From Syntrophaceae bacterium (GTDB taxonomy: Bacteria; Desulfobacterota; Desulfomonilia; Desulfomonilales; Desulfomonilaceae): a stretch of DNA of 8,440 bases. The stretch is taken from the NCBI GenBank assembly GCA_014874425.1, contig JACWAG010000042.1:1-8440 (forward strand), written 5' to 3'. Position 1 is the stretch's first letter. Each line of letters opens with the position of its first letter. Below are positions 1 through 6,088 of the stretch, in pieces. The position numbers and the translations under genes were made by a program. The notes under the pieces were generated by a model. That model searched no databases and was not told the origin of the DNA. It was given only the letters and a program-made list of their open reading frames with translations.

Positions 1-439
1 CGTCGGTATGGATATAATGGTTGGTTTTCCTGGGGAGACAGACGAATCCTTCGAGAAAACGGAGGAATTCATCAAGAAATCAGGCTGCAATTATCTGCAC
101 GTGTTTCCGTTTTCGCCCAGAAAAGGAACGGTGGCACAGGGATTGCCCAATCGGGTCCCTAAACAGGTAGCTCGTTCAAGAGTTAGAATCCTTCGTAATT
201 TATCGACCGAGTTACGGTCAACCTTCTTTAGCAAATTTGTAGACCGGAATCTCGAGGCCTTAATTGAATCGATCGAGACAAATCCTGGTGGACGGGGCAA
301 AGGACTAACGGATAATTACATCCCAGTTCATATTAGAGGTTTGGAAAATGGTGTAATTAGAAAGATCGTTCCTGTTAAAGTTGATAAGGTTACCCAAAGA
401 GAAGTTTTGGGGACTACCTGCGATAAAGACAGGAACTAA
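1..439 (+). CDS. mtaB: MtaB-like tRNA methylthiotransferase, C-terminal part (5' truncated by window edge)
   Basis: This is the 3' end of a MiaB-family radical-SAM methylthiotransferase. The reading frame is open to the left edge (first full codon at base 2), so the N-terminal UPF0004 domain and the radical-SAM CxxxC are outside the window. Visible residues are the end of the radical-SAM barrel (VGFPGET, then YLHVFPFSPRKGT), a helical stretch, and a final TRAM-like segment containing TDNYIPV. The YLHVFPxSxRxGT signature fits MtaB, which converts t6A37 to ms2t6A37 in ANN-decoding tRNAs, better than MiaB or RimO. The ATG at base 8 is internal, not the start. The gene converges on the Pro-rich protein gene, with stop codons about 65 bp apart. 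The MtaB subfamily call rests on the C-terminal third only. Confidence 0.88.
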   Translation, partial: VGMDIMVGFPGETDESFEKTEEFIKKSGCNYLHVFPFSPRKGTVAQGLPNRVPKQVARSRVRILRNLSTELRSTFFSKFVDRNLEALIESIETNPGGRGKGLTDNYIPVHIRGLENGVIRKIVPVKVDKVTQREVLGTTCDKDRN

Positions 440-504
440 AATAGGTGTTGCTTTGAAATGCCTGATTGGAGAAATTCTCTACACACAATTTTTATTTAAG
501 CAAA
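440..504. other. Convergent intergenic gap
   Basis: The 65 bp between the mtaB stop and the stop of the minus-strand Pro-rich gene hold no clear intrinsic terminator. GAGAA-A-TTCTC is an inverted repeat but has no room for a loop. Just inside the neighbouring gene, CGGA-GCTGT-TCCG followed by four T (510-526) is a weak plus-strand hairpin that could help end mtaB transcription. Confidence 0.3.
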
Positions 505-1959
505 CTACCCGGAGCTGTTCCGTTTTCTCGTTAATTGGATCAGCTCCCTGGCTTTTGTCAGATGTTCCTTAACTTTTTCCAAATCTTCAGGTTTAGCGTC
601 CTGAAAATAGTTGAAAATCGCTTCGCAAGCAAGGTAGGTGTGAGAAATGGACTGCCTTATCAATTCATGGAATTGTTCGTACTTTACAGGTGGAATGATG
701 GAAAAGACCTTTGAATCCAAAATCCGAAGGTCTCGTTTCAGAGATTCCAGTTTAAGGCCTAAATCCTGAGGCATCACCGGTGTGTTCACTTCAGAAGGAT
801 CATAATCCGCCATGTTAAGACTAGGCGCCCTAGCCATAAGGATAGAAAGTTCTTCGAGCACAGGCGCTGTTTCTGAAAGATATAACCTAATGTCATTTTC
901 CTTGACGGCCTGTTCATCAAGAGGCGAAAGTATTTGCTCTTTGGGCGGAGCGCTGACTTCAACCTGACCTTCAGGAGCGACAGTTCCGACATCCTGAGTT
1001 TCTTTGACAGGCTGTTCTTCTTTCTTTGGGGCGGGAGTAAGCCCTTCCTCGGGTGGCTGCGCCATGTTTTGAACCCCTGTAGTGGAAGTCTCCTGGGGTT
1101 GAGTCTCCTTTGTCTCAGGGGTCTCCGACTGGGCGATTTTAACGGCAGGTTCCGGTTTTGGTTCTTCAAAAGGTAACTGATCCGCCTCTTTTCTTGCCTG
1201 TAAGATAACCCAATCTTCAGGGGCCAAAGATTCGTGATCCTGAAGGACCTCAACCGGGGTTACAGCCTGTTCACTTTTTGAGATTTCCAGTTCCTTAACT
1301 TTTGGAATGCTTAGAGACTGTCGTTTGGCAAAGACCTCCTTCGTCGGCTCAGGGAGCGCTTCCGTGATATTTATGGGAGATAGGGGAGGTCCAAACAGAT
1401 GGCTCTCCCGTTCAATTCCATCCCTTACGTTCTGTTCAATATCTTCCTTCTCAATTGCTGCGGGTGATTGTCGATCACCATGATCAAAAGGTAAGTGCGT
1501 GACGGCTTCTTGAGGCTCGGCCTCAACCGGTTGCAGCGGGGTCTCGACAGGCTGTTCAGGCGCATGTTTCTCTGTAGTTTGCTCCGGCAATGGCGCAGGT
1601 GGTTGAACTTCTGGCTTAGGCTCGGGTTCAGAGTCCAAGGACGGGGCAGGAACAGGCTCCATTCTGGTTTCATGTTCAGGATTAGGCTGGGGGGCGATGG
1701 CCTCGGGGGGCACACTGGCCGGTGGCTTTGTTTTAATGTCTCCGATTATCCGATTCATTTTTATTTCAGGGATTAGGACCTTGTATCCGGATGGACCCAC
1801 TGGAGCGTAAGTTTCGGAGCTTTGTCTAGAAGGCGCGTTTGAAGGGCTGGAATGGAACGGGTTGTTCGAAGATTGACCAAAACACAGGGAATTGAGGGTT
1901 AAAACCAACAATGCCGCCATTATTGATGCAATTGGTTTAATGGCCTGCAAAAGTCTCAT
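505..1959 (-). CDS. Exported Pro/Glu-rich protein of unknown function with a helical C-terminal domain
   Basis: I do not recognise this protein. It has about 484 residues from the ATG at 1959. Residues 1-28 look like a signal peptide or membrane anchor: MRLLQAIK, then a hydrophobic core through LCFG. There is no good lipobox, because Leu precedes Cys. Residues about 40-340 are low-complexity and rich in Pro, Glu, Gln and Lys, with the tetrapeptide EQ[A/P]V four times (near 135, 230, 315 and 349). The last ~140 residues lose this bias and look like several amphipathic helices (near YLACEAIFNYF and the final Lys/Glu helix). A disordered periplasmic spacer carrying a small helical bundle is a reasonable inference, with no function implied. 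The frame can be extended to a TTG at 1992 directly after a stop codon, but ATG 1959 gives a cleaner signal sequence. Neither start has a convincing Shine-Dalgarno. It lies 114 bp after nusB on the same strand. Confidence 0.8.
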   Translation of the reverse strand: MRLLQAIKPIASIMAALLVLTLNSLCFGQSSNNPFHSSPSNAPSRQSSETYAPVGPSGYKVLIPEIKMNRIIGDIKTKPPASVPPEAIAPQPNPEHETRMEPVPAPSLDSEPEPKPEVQPPAPLPEQTTEKHAPEQPVETPLQPVEAEPQEAVTHLPFDHGDRQSPAAIEKEDIEQNVRDGIERESHLFGPPLSPINITEALPEPTKEVFAKRQSLSIPKVKELEISKSEQAVTPVEVLQDHESLAPEDWVILQARKEADQLPFEEPKPEPAVKIAQSETPETKETQPQETSTTGVQNMAQPPEEGLTPAPKKEEQPVKETQDVGTVAPEGQVEVSAPPKEQILSPLDEQAVKENDIRLYLSETAPVLEELSILMARAPSLNMADYDPSEVNTPVMPQDLGLKLESLKRDLRILDSKVFSIIPPVKYEQFHELIRQSISHTYLACEAIFNYFQDAKPEDLEKVKEHLTKARELIQLTRKRNSSG

Positions 1960-2049
1960 GCATGAACTATCAGGCGCGATCCGTAGCGCCAATCAAATAC
2001 CATTAAGTTATCAAACGGTAATTAACATCTTCTCAACAGTAAACACACT

Positions 2050-2081
2050 ATTATATTAACTTGTTGATTACTATTAGTCAA
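2050..2081 (-). promoter_or_regulatory. Possible promoter for the Pro-rich protein gene
   Basis: On the minus strand there is a perfect TATAAT (2050-2055) and a TTGACT (2076-2081) overlapping the nusB stop codon. The 20-bp spacer is longer than the usual 16-18 bp, so this is only a weak candidate. If used, it would let the Pro-rich gene be transcribed separately from the riboflavin-nusB operon. The AT-rich 114-bp gap contains no GC-rich terminator hairpin, so readthrough from nusB remains possible. Confidence 0.3.
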
Positions 2082-2550
2082 GTTTGTCATTAATTTCAGA
2101 AGTGTCGTCGGTCAACAAAGGCCCCAACCCAACTGACCTTATTCTATCCAGGACCCCATTTATGAAAGCCCCGGAATTCTCAACTCCGTATTTCTTGCCT
2201 ATCTCTATGGCCTCATTCAGTATAACTGCGGTAGGGGTTTCTGGAAATTTAGACATCTCCGCTATTGCCATTCTCAGAATATTGCGGTCAACCTGGTTTA
2301 TGCGGTGAAGCTTCCAGTTTTCAGAAAATTCAGAGATCAATTGATCAATGGCGTTCTTGTGGTTAGTGACCGCTGTTATCAGAGCGCCAGCGAAATCAAT
2401 GGCGATCCTTTCCATCTGGACGACTTTTTCCGGGTCTGAGCTAAAATGGCTTTCCAAAAACTTTAGAGTTTTCACCGGAGACTGATTCAGCGTTTCGGCC
2501 GCGAATAAGACTTGTAATGCGAATTCGCGTGTTTTTCGTCTGGAGGGCAC
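2074..2550 (-). CDS. nusB: Transcription antitermination factor NusB
   Basis: NusB binds boxA RNA together with ribosomal protein S10 (NusE) and promotes antitermination of rRNA operons. The 158-residue length is normal. The N-terminus SRRKTREFALQVLFAAE matches the usual basic start of the family. The central helix WKLHRINQVDRNILRMAIAE and the closing AVILNEAIEIGKKYGVENSGAFINGVLDRI are hallmark segments of the all-helical NusB fold. The start is a GTG at 2550; no in-frame ATG, GTG or TTG lies between it and the upstream stop. The Shine-Dalgarno is poor. A small hairpin, ATTCT-caa-AGAAT at 2563-2575, lies just upstream. The gene follows ribH by 61 bp, a ribH-nusB pairing common in bacteria, and is probably co-transcribed with the riboflavin genes. 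Confidence 0.95.
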   Translation of the reverse strand: MPSRRKTREFALQVLFAAETLNQSPVKTLKFLESHFSSDPEKVVQMERIAIDFAGALITAVTNHKNAIDQLISEFSENWKLHRINQVDRNILRMAIAEMSKFPETPTAVILNEAIEIGKKYGVENSGAFINGVLDRIRSVGLGPLLTDDTSEINDKLD

Positions 2551-2611
2551 TTTTAAACAAACATTCTCAAAGAATTAGAATTGGGGATAATCTGGACTCT
2601 TTGGCTCAGAA

Positions 2612-3076
2612 TTATATAGATTTTAACAGGCCTGCCATTTCAATAGCCGACATAGCGGCCTCTGCACCCTTATTCCCGGCCTTTGATCCGGCTCTCTCTA
2701 TTGCCTGTTCCAATGTGTCAGTAGTCAGTACCCCGAAACTAATGGGAATACTCGATGACAAGGCTGTCTGGGCCACACCTTTGGCGACCTCTGACGCTAT
2801 ATAATCAAAGTGAGGGGTGGAACCTCTTATGACTGCCCCCAAAGCAATCGCCATGTCATATCTTTTCGATTGCGCGGCAGCGTTGACAGCTTGGGGGATT
2901 TCGAAAGCGCCAGGGACCCTCACAATCGTTATATCGTCAGAAGCCATACCATGTCGAACTAAAGCGTCAACTGCTCCATCGATAAGTCTCGCCACTATAA
3001 AATCATTGAACCTACTAGCGACCAGCACAGCTTTAAGACCAGAGGCGTCATACACGCCTTCTATCATTTTAGTCAT
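2612..3076 (-). CDS. ribH: 6,7-dimethyl-8-ribityllumazine synthase (RibH)
   Basis: RibH condenses 5-amino-6-ribitylaminouracil with 3,4-dihydroxy-2-butanone 4-phosphate to make lumazine, the penultimate step of riboflavin synthesis. The 154-residue length is typical. Family motifs are all present: SRFND (21-25), VPGAFEIP (54-61) and GAVIRGSTPHFDY (80-92), with the catalytic His at 89. The GVLTTDTLEQAIERAG segment (115-130) is followed by NKGAEAA. The ATG at 3076 is preceded by TGGAGG only 4 nt away. A second ATG three codons later (3067) would put the same Shine-Dalgarno 13 nt away, so 3076 is preferred. It follows ribBA by 65 bp, and that gap carries an inverted repeat ending at the Shine-Dalgarno. 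The product usually assembles as a 60-mer or pentamer in the cytoplasm. Confidence 0.98.
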   Translation of the reverse strand: MTKMIEGVYDASGLKAVLVASRFNDFIVARLIDGAVDALVRHGMASDDITIVRVPGAFEIPQAVNAAAQSKRYDMAIALGAVIRGSTPHFDYIASEVAKGVAQTALSSSIPISFGVLTTDTLEQAIERAGSKAGNKGAEAAMSAIEMAGLLKSI

Positions 3077-3085
3077 TAAGCCTCC

Positions 3086-3141
3086 AGAACATGACTATTG
3101 GGGCGGCCACATCCGTTATCTCGGGGACGTGGCCATGTTCT
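3086..3141 (-). repeat. Bipartite inverted repeat between ribBA and ribH
   Basis: In plus-strand terms, AGAACATG (3086-3093) is the exact reverse complement of CATGTTCT (3134-3141), giving an 8-bp outer stem. GCCAC (3106-3110) pairs with GTGGC (3129-3133) as an inner stem, with a one-sided 12-nt bulge between them and an 18-nt apical loop. On the mRNA the structure begins right after the ribBA stop codon and ends on the base next to the ribH GGAGG. It fills nearly the whole gap. It lacks a U-tract, so it is not an intrinsic terminator. A role in RNA stability or ribH translation is inference. Confidence 0.5.
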
Positions 3142-4356
3142 TCAACAGGAAGACAACTCGTAGAGATGCCCCATTTTTTCCTTTTTTGTTTTCAGATATC
3201 TCAAGTTGGTTGAACACGGTTCCACAACAATAGGGACCTGCTCGACAACCTCGAGGCCATAACCTTCCAGGCCCACTATCTTCGTCGGATTGTTGGTCAT
3301 TAAACGCATCTTTTTGACACCAAGGTCAGCCAACATCTGCGCGCCCAAACCGTAGTCCCTAAGGTCCGGTTTGAAACCAAGCCTCAGGTTGGCCTCAACC
3401 GTATCACAGCCTTGATCCTGAAGAGCGTATGCCTTGATTTTATTCAACAACCCTATGCCACGGCCTTCCTGCTGCATATATAAGATGACGCCTTTACCGG
3501 CAGCTTCAACCATATGCATGGCCTTTTCCAACTGGTTGCCGCAATCACATCTTCGGGAGCCAAAGACATCACCTGTCAGACATTCCGAGTGAACCCTTAC
3601 CAGGATGGGCTCTTCAGGGCTAACCTCGCCCTTAACCAAAGCTACGTGATTATGATTGTCAACATCGTTCTCATAAACAATTAACCTGAAATCACCGCCG
3701 AATTCAGTGGGCAGGACGGTTTCAGCGCCTCTTCGGACGAGTTTCTCAGTTCTCATCCTGTACTGGATGAGGTCCTTTATGGTGCAAATCTTGAGATCGT
3801 GACGCTCAGCCATGACCATCAGGTCCGGCAGTCGCGCCATTGTTCCATCTTCGTTCAAGACCTCGCATATTACACCGGCAGGGGCCAATCCAGCCAATCT
3901 GGACAGGTCCACACTTCCTTCAGTCTGGCCGGCCCTTACCAGCACGCCGCCATTTTGAGCCCTGAGTGGGAAAACATGGCCGGGTGATACTATATCACTG
4001 GGGACAGCGCTCTCATCCACGGCTGTAAGTATAGTAACAGCCCGATCAAAAGCCGATATCCCTGTGGTAACTCCTCGGGTCGCTTCAATCGAGACAGTAA
4101 AATTCGTTCCAAATGGGGATTTATTGTTCGTCACCATCATCGGAAGATCTAAGGATTCGATTTTCTCTCTGGTCATCGACAGACAAAGAAGTCCCCGTCC
4201 GTACTTGGTCATGAAATTAATAGCTTCTGGAGTCACTTTCTCCGCAGCCATAGTAAGATCGCCCTCGTTTTCACGGTCTTCGTCATCAACAAGAATTACC
4301 ATTCTTCCTTGTTTTATCTCTTCAACAGCCTCTTCTACACCTACAAGCACGCCCAT
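3142..4356 (-). CDS. ribBA: Bifunctional DHBP synthase / GTP cyclohydrolase II (RibBA)
   Basis: This 404-residue fusion opens both branches of riboflavin synthesis. The RibB domain (about 1-200) makes 3,4-dihydroxy-2-butanone 4-phosphate from ribulose 5-phosphate. The RibA domain (about 205-400) opens GTP to the diaminopyrimidine with loss of formate and pyrophosphate. RibB motifs are DDEDRENEGDL (24-34), SPFGTNFTVSIEA (80-92), GISAFDRA (99-106) and PGHVFPLRA (125-133). In the usual RxGHTEA motif the metal-binding His is Gln144 and the following Ala is Gly (RAGQTEGSVDL). The RibA half looks intact: zinc ligands Cys259, Cys270 and Cys272, then QQEGRGIGL (295-303), DLRDYGLGAQ (331-340) and TNNPTK (354-359). 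The ATG start has an excellent Shine-Dalgarno 7 nt upstream that overlaps the ribE stop codon, so translation is probably coupled to ribE. Confidence 0.98.
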   Translation of the reverse strand: MGVLVGVEEAVEEIKQGRMVILVDDEDRENEGDLTMAAEKVTPEAINFMTKYGRGLLCLSMTREKIESLDLPMMVTNNKSPFGTNFTVSIEATRGVTTGISAFDRAVTILTAVDESAVPSDIVSPGHVFPLRAQNGGVLVRAGQTEGSVDLSRLAGLAPAGVICEVLNEDGTMARLPDLMVMAERHDLKICTIKDLIQYRMRTEKLVRRGAETVLPTEFGGDFRLIVYENDVDNHNHVALVKGEVSPEEPILVRVHSECLTGDVFGSRRCDCGNQLEKAMHMVEAAGKGVILYMQQEGRGIGLLNKIKAYALQDQGCDTVEANLRLGFKPDLRDYGLGAQMLADLGVKKMRLMTNNPTKIVGLEGYGLEVVEQVPIVVEPCSTNLRYLKTKKEKMGHLYELSSC

Positions 4357-4363
4357 TCAGGCA

Positions 4364-4370
4364 TCCTCCC
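4364..4370 (-). promoter_or_regulatory. Shine-Dalgarno of ribBA overlapping the ribE stop codon
   Basis: On the mRNA the ribE stop UAG runs directly into GGAGGA, giving GGGAGGA with a 7-nt spacer to the ribBA AUG. Ribosomes finishing ribE sit on this site, which points to translational coupling of the two genes. Confidence 0.85.
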
Positions 4371-5011
4371 TACATGAATCCGTATTTTTGCAAAGTCTGT
4401 TCATCGAGCCCAGGCTTGCTTGACCAAACACCTACAAATTTTTCTACGTATTTCCCTATCATATCAAACTCAATATTGACACTATCATTGATCTTTTTAT
4501 CGGTCAACCCCGTCAATGTTGAGGTATGTGGGATGATCATGACCCAAAATCTTTCCCTATCAACCCTGTTAACCGTCAAACTGATCCCATCTATGGCCAC
4601 ACTGCCCTTTTCCACAAGATAACGTGACGAGTCAACATCAAAACCCATGAGAAATCCCACGCCTATTTTACGCTTCTCAATAAGCCTCCCGATGCAATCC
4701 ACATGTCCGGATACAATATGGCCACCAAACCGAGAATCCGCCTTCATGGCCTTTTCAAGATTCACACCGGCGCCGGATTTGGCTTTTCCAAGCGTCGTGA
4801 CATTCACGGTTTCCGGCGAAACATCCATACTAAACTGGCCCGTCCCAGGTAATACAACTGTCGCTGTGAGACACACCCCATCCACACAGATTGAATCGCC
4901 TTCCTTTACGTCAGTCAAGTCCATGTCTGAATTTATGATTAATCGAACAAAACCTTGTGATGGTTCGATCGATTTTATGACTCCCCTACTTTCCACTATT
5001 CCTGTGAACAT
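4370..5011 (-). CDS. ribE: Riboflavin synthase, alpha subunit (RibE/RibC type)
   Basis: This enzyme dismutates two molecules of 6,7-dimethyl-8-ribityllumazine into riboflavin plus the diaminouracil that RibH reuses. The 213-residue length and the family-defining N-terminus MFTGIVE are typical. There are two homologous beta-barrel repeats. The first contains GDSICVDGVCLTA (38-50). The second begins after the conserved NLEKAMKADSRFGGHIVSGHVD region (84-105) and contains GSVAIDGISLTVN (136-148) and IPHT (159-162). The C-terminal tail (about 195-213) would form the trimerisation helix. A GGGA 7 nt upstream of the ATG is an acceptable ribosome binding site. The gene starts 27 bp after the TtcA-like gene and ends 13 bp before ribBA, consistent with one operon. 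No FMN riboswitch is visible in the 27-bp leader. Confidence 0.97.
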   Translation of the reverse strand: MFTGIVESRGVIKSIEPSQGFVRLIINSDMDLTDVKEGDSICVDGVCLTATVVLPGTGQFSMDVSPETVNVTTLGKAKSGAGVNLEKAMKADSRFGGHIVSGHVDCIGRLIEKRKIGVGFLMGFDVDSSRYLVEKGSVAIDGISLTVNRVDRERFWVMIIPHTSTLTGLTDKKINDSVNIEFDMIGKYVEKFVGVWSSKPGLDEQTLQKYGFM

Positions 5012-5038
5012 TCCAAATTCCCGTATGCCGTGGTCATA

Positions 5039-5806
5039 TCAGTGACCGTCTTCAGTTTTTTTCACGAAGTTTAACAGATGTCTATTATACACCCTACCCA
5101 TAGACGACAAGATACTATTCTTAACACTCGGGACTTCTTTCTCGATGTTTGTCAATAATTGCTTTACCCATAGTCTCTTGGAATCAACCGTCCTTTGGAA
5201 TATGCACCCGCAGTCCACAACAGGCAATCCCATTTCTTCGGCCATCCTGGCGGTATTTTCTTCGCGAACGTAAACCAGGGGCCTTATTATCATATTCTTC
5301 CCGTCGTCCGCCGCCAGTTTAGGGCTCATTCCCTTTATAGACCCATTGAAAAATAAATTTAATAACTGGGTCTCTACGAAGTCATCCAAATGATGTCCTA
5401 AAGCAATTTTGTTCCATCCTTCACTGGAAGCGAACGAATAGAGGATACCCCGTCGGATTCGTGAACAAAATGAGCATGGGTTGGTTCCCTTCGTAAGATG
5501 CTTTGACACTATAGACGAAATATCACAGAAAATGAATTTGTAGGGAATTCCGTCAGAATCGAGGCGATCAGCCATTTTCTTCAGATATGCGGTATTAGGG
5601 TCCGGAGCAATTGTAACTGCTCGGATTTCATAATGAATCGGCGCTCGTTTCTCCAGCGCCAGCAGAGAATACAATAGGGACCATGAGTCTTTTCCGCCGG
5701 ACAGAGCAACCAGAATTCGATCATTGTCTTCGACTAAAGAAAAATCACCTATTGCCTTTCCGACCAACTTTATTATCCGTTTGCTTGTCGAGATCTTAGA
5801 CGTCAT
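5039..5806 (-). CDS. ttcA: TtcA-family PP-loop ATP-dependent tRNA thiolase
   Basis: TtcA proteins adenylate a tRNA cytidine and replace its oxygen with sulfur (s2C32), using a cysteine-bound Fe-S cluster. From ATG 5806 the protein has 255 residues. It has the PP-loop SGGKDS (36-41), the CSFCSRIRRG motif (Cys111 and Cys114), GHHLDD (137-142), GMSPKL (159-164) and IIRPL (173-177). The later cysteine pair is CGC (199-201) rather than the CxxC of the E. coli enzyme. The tail (SKRLWVKQLL, then a conserved helix) also differs from E. coli, so the exact tRNA target is uncertain. The frame extends 17 codons upstream to a GTG at 5857. I prefer ATG 5806 because it begins close to the conserved RIIKLVGKAIGDF helix, although its Shine-Dalgarno is weak (AAGAAAAG). 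It appears to be the first gene of the riboflavin operon. Confidence 0.85.
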   Translation of the reverse strand: MTSKISTSKRIIKLVGKAIGDFSLVEDNDRILVALSGGKDSWSLLYSLLALEKRAPIHYEIRAVTIAPDPNTAYLKKMADRLDSDGIPYKFIFCDISSIVSKHLTKGTNPCSFCSRIRRGILYSFASSEGWNKIALGHHLDDFVETQLLNLFFNGSIKGMSPKLAADDGKNMIIRPLVYVREENTARMAEEMGLPVVDCGCIFQRTVDSKRLWVKQLLTNIEKEVPSVKNSILSSMGRVYNRHLLNFVKKTEDGH

Positions 5807-5880
5807 TTTTATACTTTTCTTATACCAACTTCCAACATCCGGACCAATATTTTGCACAACCCTTCAAAGTTGCGGGATTC

Positions 5881-5894
5881 TGGTCTGAAGACCA
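5881..5894. repeat. 14-bp inverted repeat upstream of ttcA
   Basis: TGGTCT-GA-AGACCA has perfect 6-bp arms around a 2-bp centre. It lies about 75 bp upstream of the preferred ttcA start, between that start and the candidate minus-strand promoter. It could be a dimeric repressor site or a small RNA hairpin in the leader. No known regulator motif was recognised. Confidence 0.4.
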
Positions 5895-5962
5895 TACTTT
5901 TGCATGTTTGTTTCAAATTAATTACAAAAATCCGCCACTCGCTCTTGATAAAATCGTCACAT

Positions 5963-5991
5963 AGAATAGATTGTATTGTTACGAACTTCAA
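5963..5991 (-). promoter_or_regulatory. Candidate sigma-70-type promoter for the ttcA-rib-nusB operon
   Basis: On the minus strand TTGAAG (5986-5991) and TATTCT (5963-5968) are separated by exactly 17 bp; each matches 4 of 6 consensus bases. Transcription starting near 5956 would give a leader of about 150 nt before ttcA. No RFN (FMN riboswitch) conserved core is visible in that leader. Confidence 0.35.
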
Positions 5992-6010
5992 TCAGAGGAC
6001 AATGAAGAGA

Positions 6011-6021
6011 ACACTCAGTGT
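6011..6021. repeat. Palindrome ACACT-C-AGTGT in the divergent region
   Basis: A perfect 11-bp palindrome with a single central base lies about 70 bp upstream of the ABC-F start, in the region shared by the divergent ttcA operon. It resembles the site ACGCT-G-AGCGT found just downstream of the ABC-F gene (8117-8127). An operator role is possible but unproven. Confidence 0.35.
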
Positions 6022-6075
6022 AACTTCAGTCATCGCTTTGTAAAAATTCGTTGATAACATTTCGATAGCATATTC

Positions 6076-6081
6076 AGGGAG
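6076..6081 (+). promoter_or_regulatory. Shine-Dalgarno deciding the TTG start of the ABC-F gene
   Basis: AGGGAG lies 7 nt before the TTG at 6089, an ideal spacing. It lies only 3 nt before the out-of-frame ATG at 6085, too close to favour that codon. This supports TTG as the real start. Confidence 0.75.
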
Positions 6082-6088
6082 ATAATGA

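Noticed and set aside
8..439. Treating the ATG at base 8 as the start of a small independent protein
   Set aside because: The frame is open upstream to the window edge, and the sequence starts in the middle of a conserved radical-SAM segment, so this is a truncated MtaB.
880..1560. Recurring GGCTGTTC/GCCTGTTC motifs as DNA repeats or regulatory sites
   Set aside because: They encode the repeated EQ[A/P]V tetrapeptide of the Pro-rich protein on the minus strand and have no regular spacing, so coding repetition explains them.
786..1776. Long open frames in other phases and strands over the Pro-rich gene (for example 934-1176 +, 1425-1715 -, 1495-1776 +)
   Set aside because: The biased codons of the Pro/Glu-rich region suppress stops in other frames. 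Their translations are Arg/Leu/Phe-rich with no motifs, typical of shadow ORFs.
2817..3233. 138-codon plus-strand ORF opposite ribH and the start of the ribBA-ribH gap
   Set aside because: It is fully antisense to the well-supported ribH and the end of ribBA, and its translation resembles no family.
5012..5038. FMN riboswitch (RFN element) ahead of ribE
   Set aside because: The gap is only 27 bp, far too short, and no RFN core sequence was recognised in the ttcA leader either.
5809..5991. 60-codon minus-strand ORF (TTG start) ending three bases before the ttcA ATG, as a possible leader peptide
   Set aside because: It has a TTG start with no Shine-Dalgarno, its beginning overlaps the candidate promoter, it has no recognisable features, and it lies in a different frame from ttcA. 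It is probably chance.
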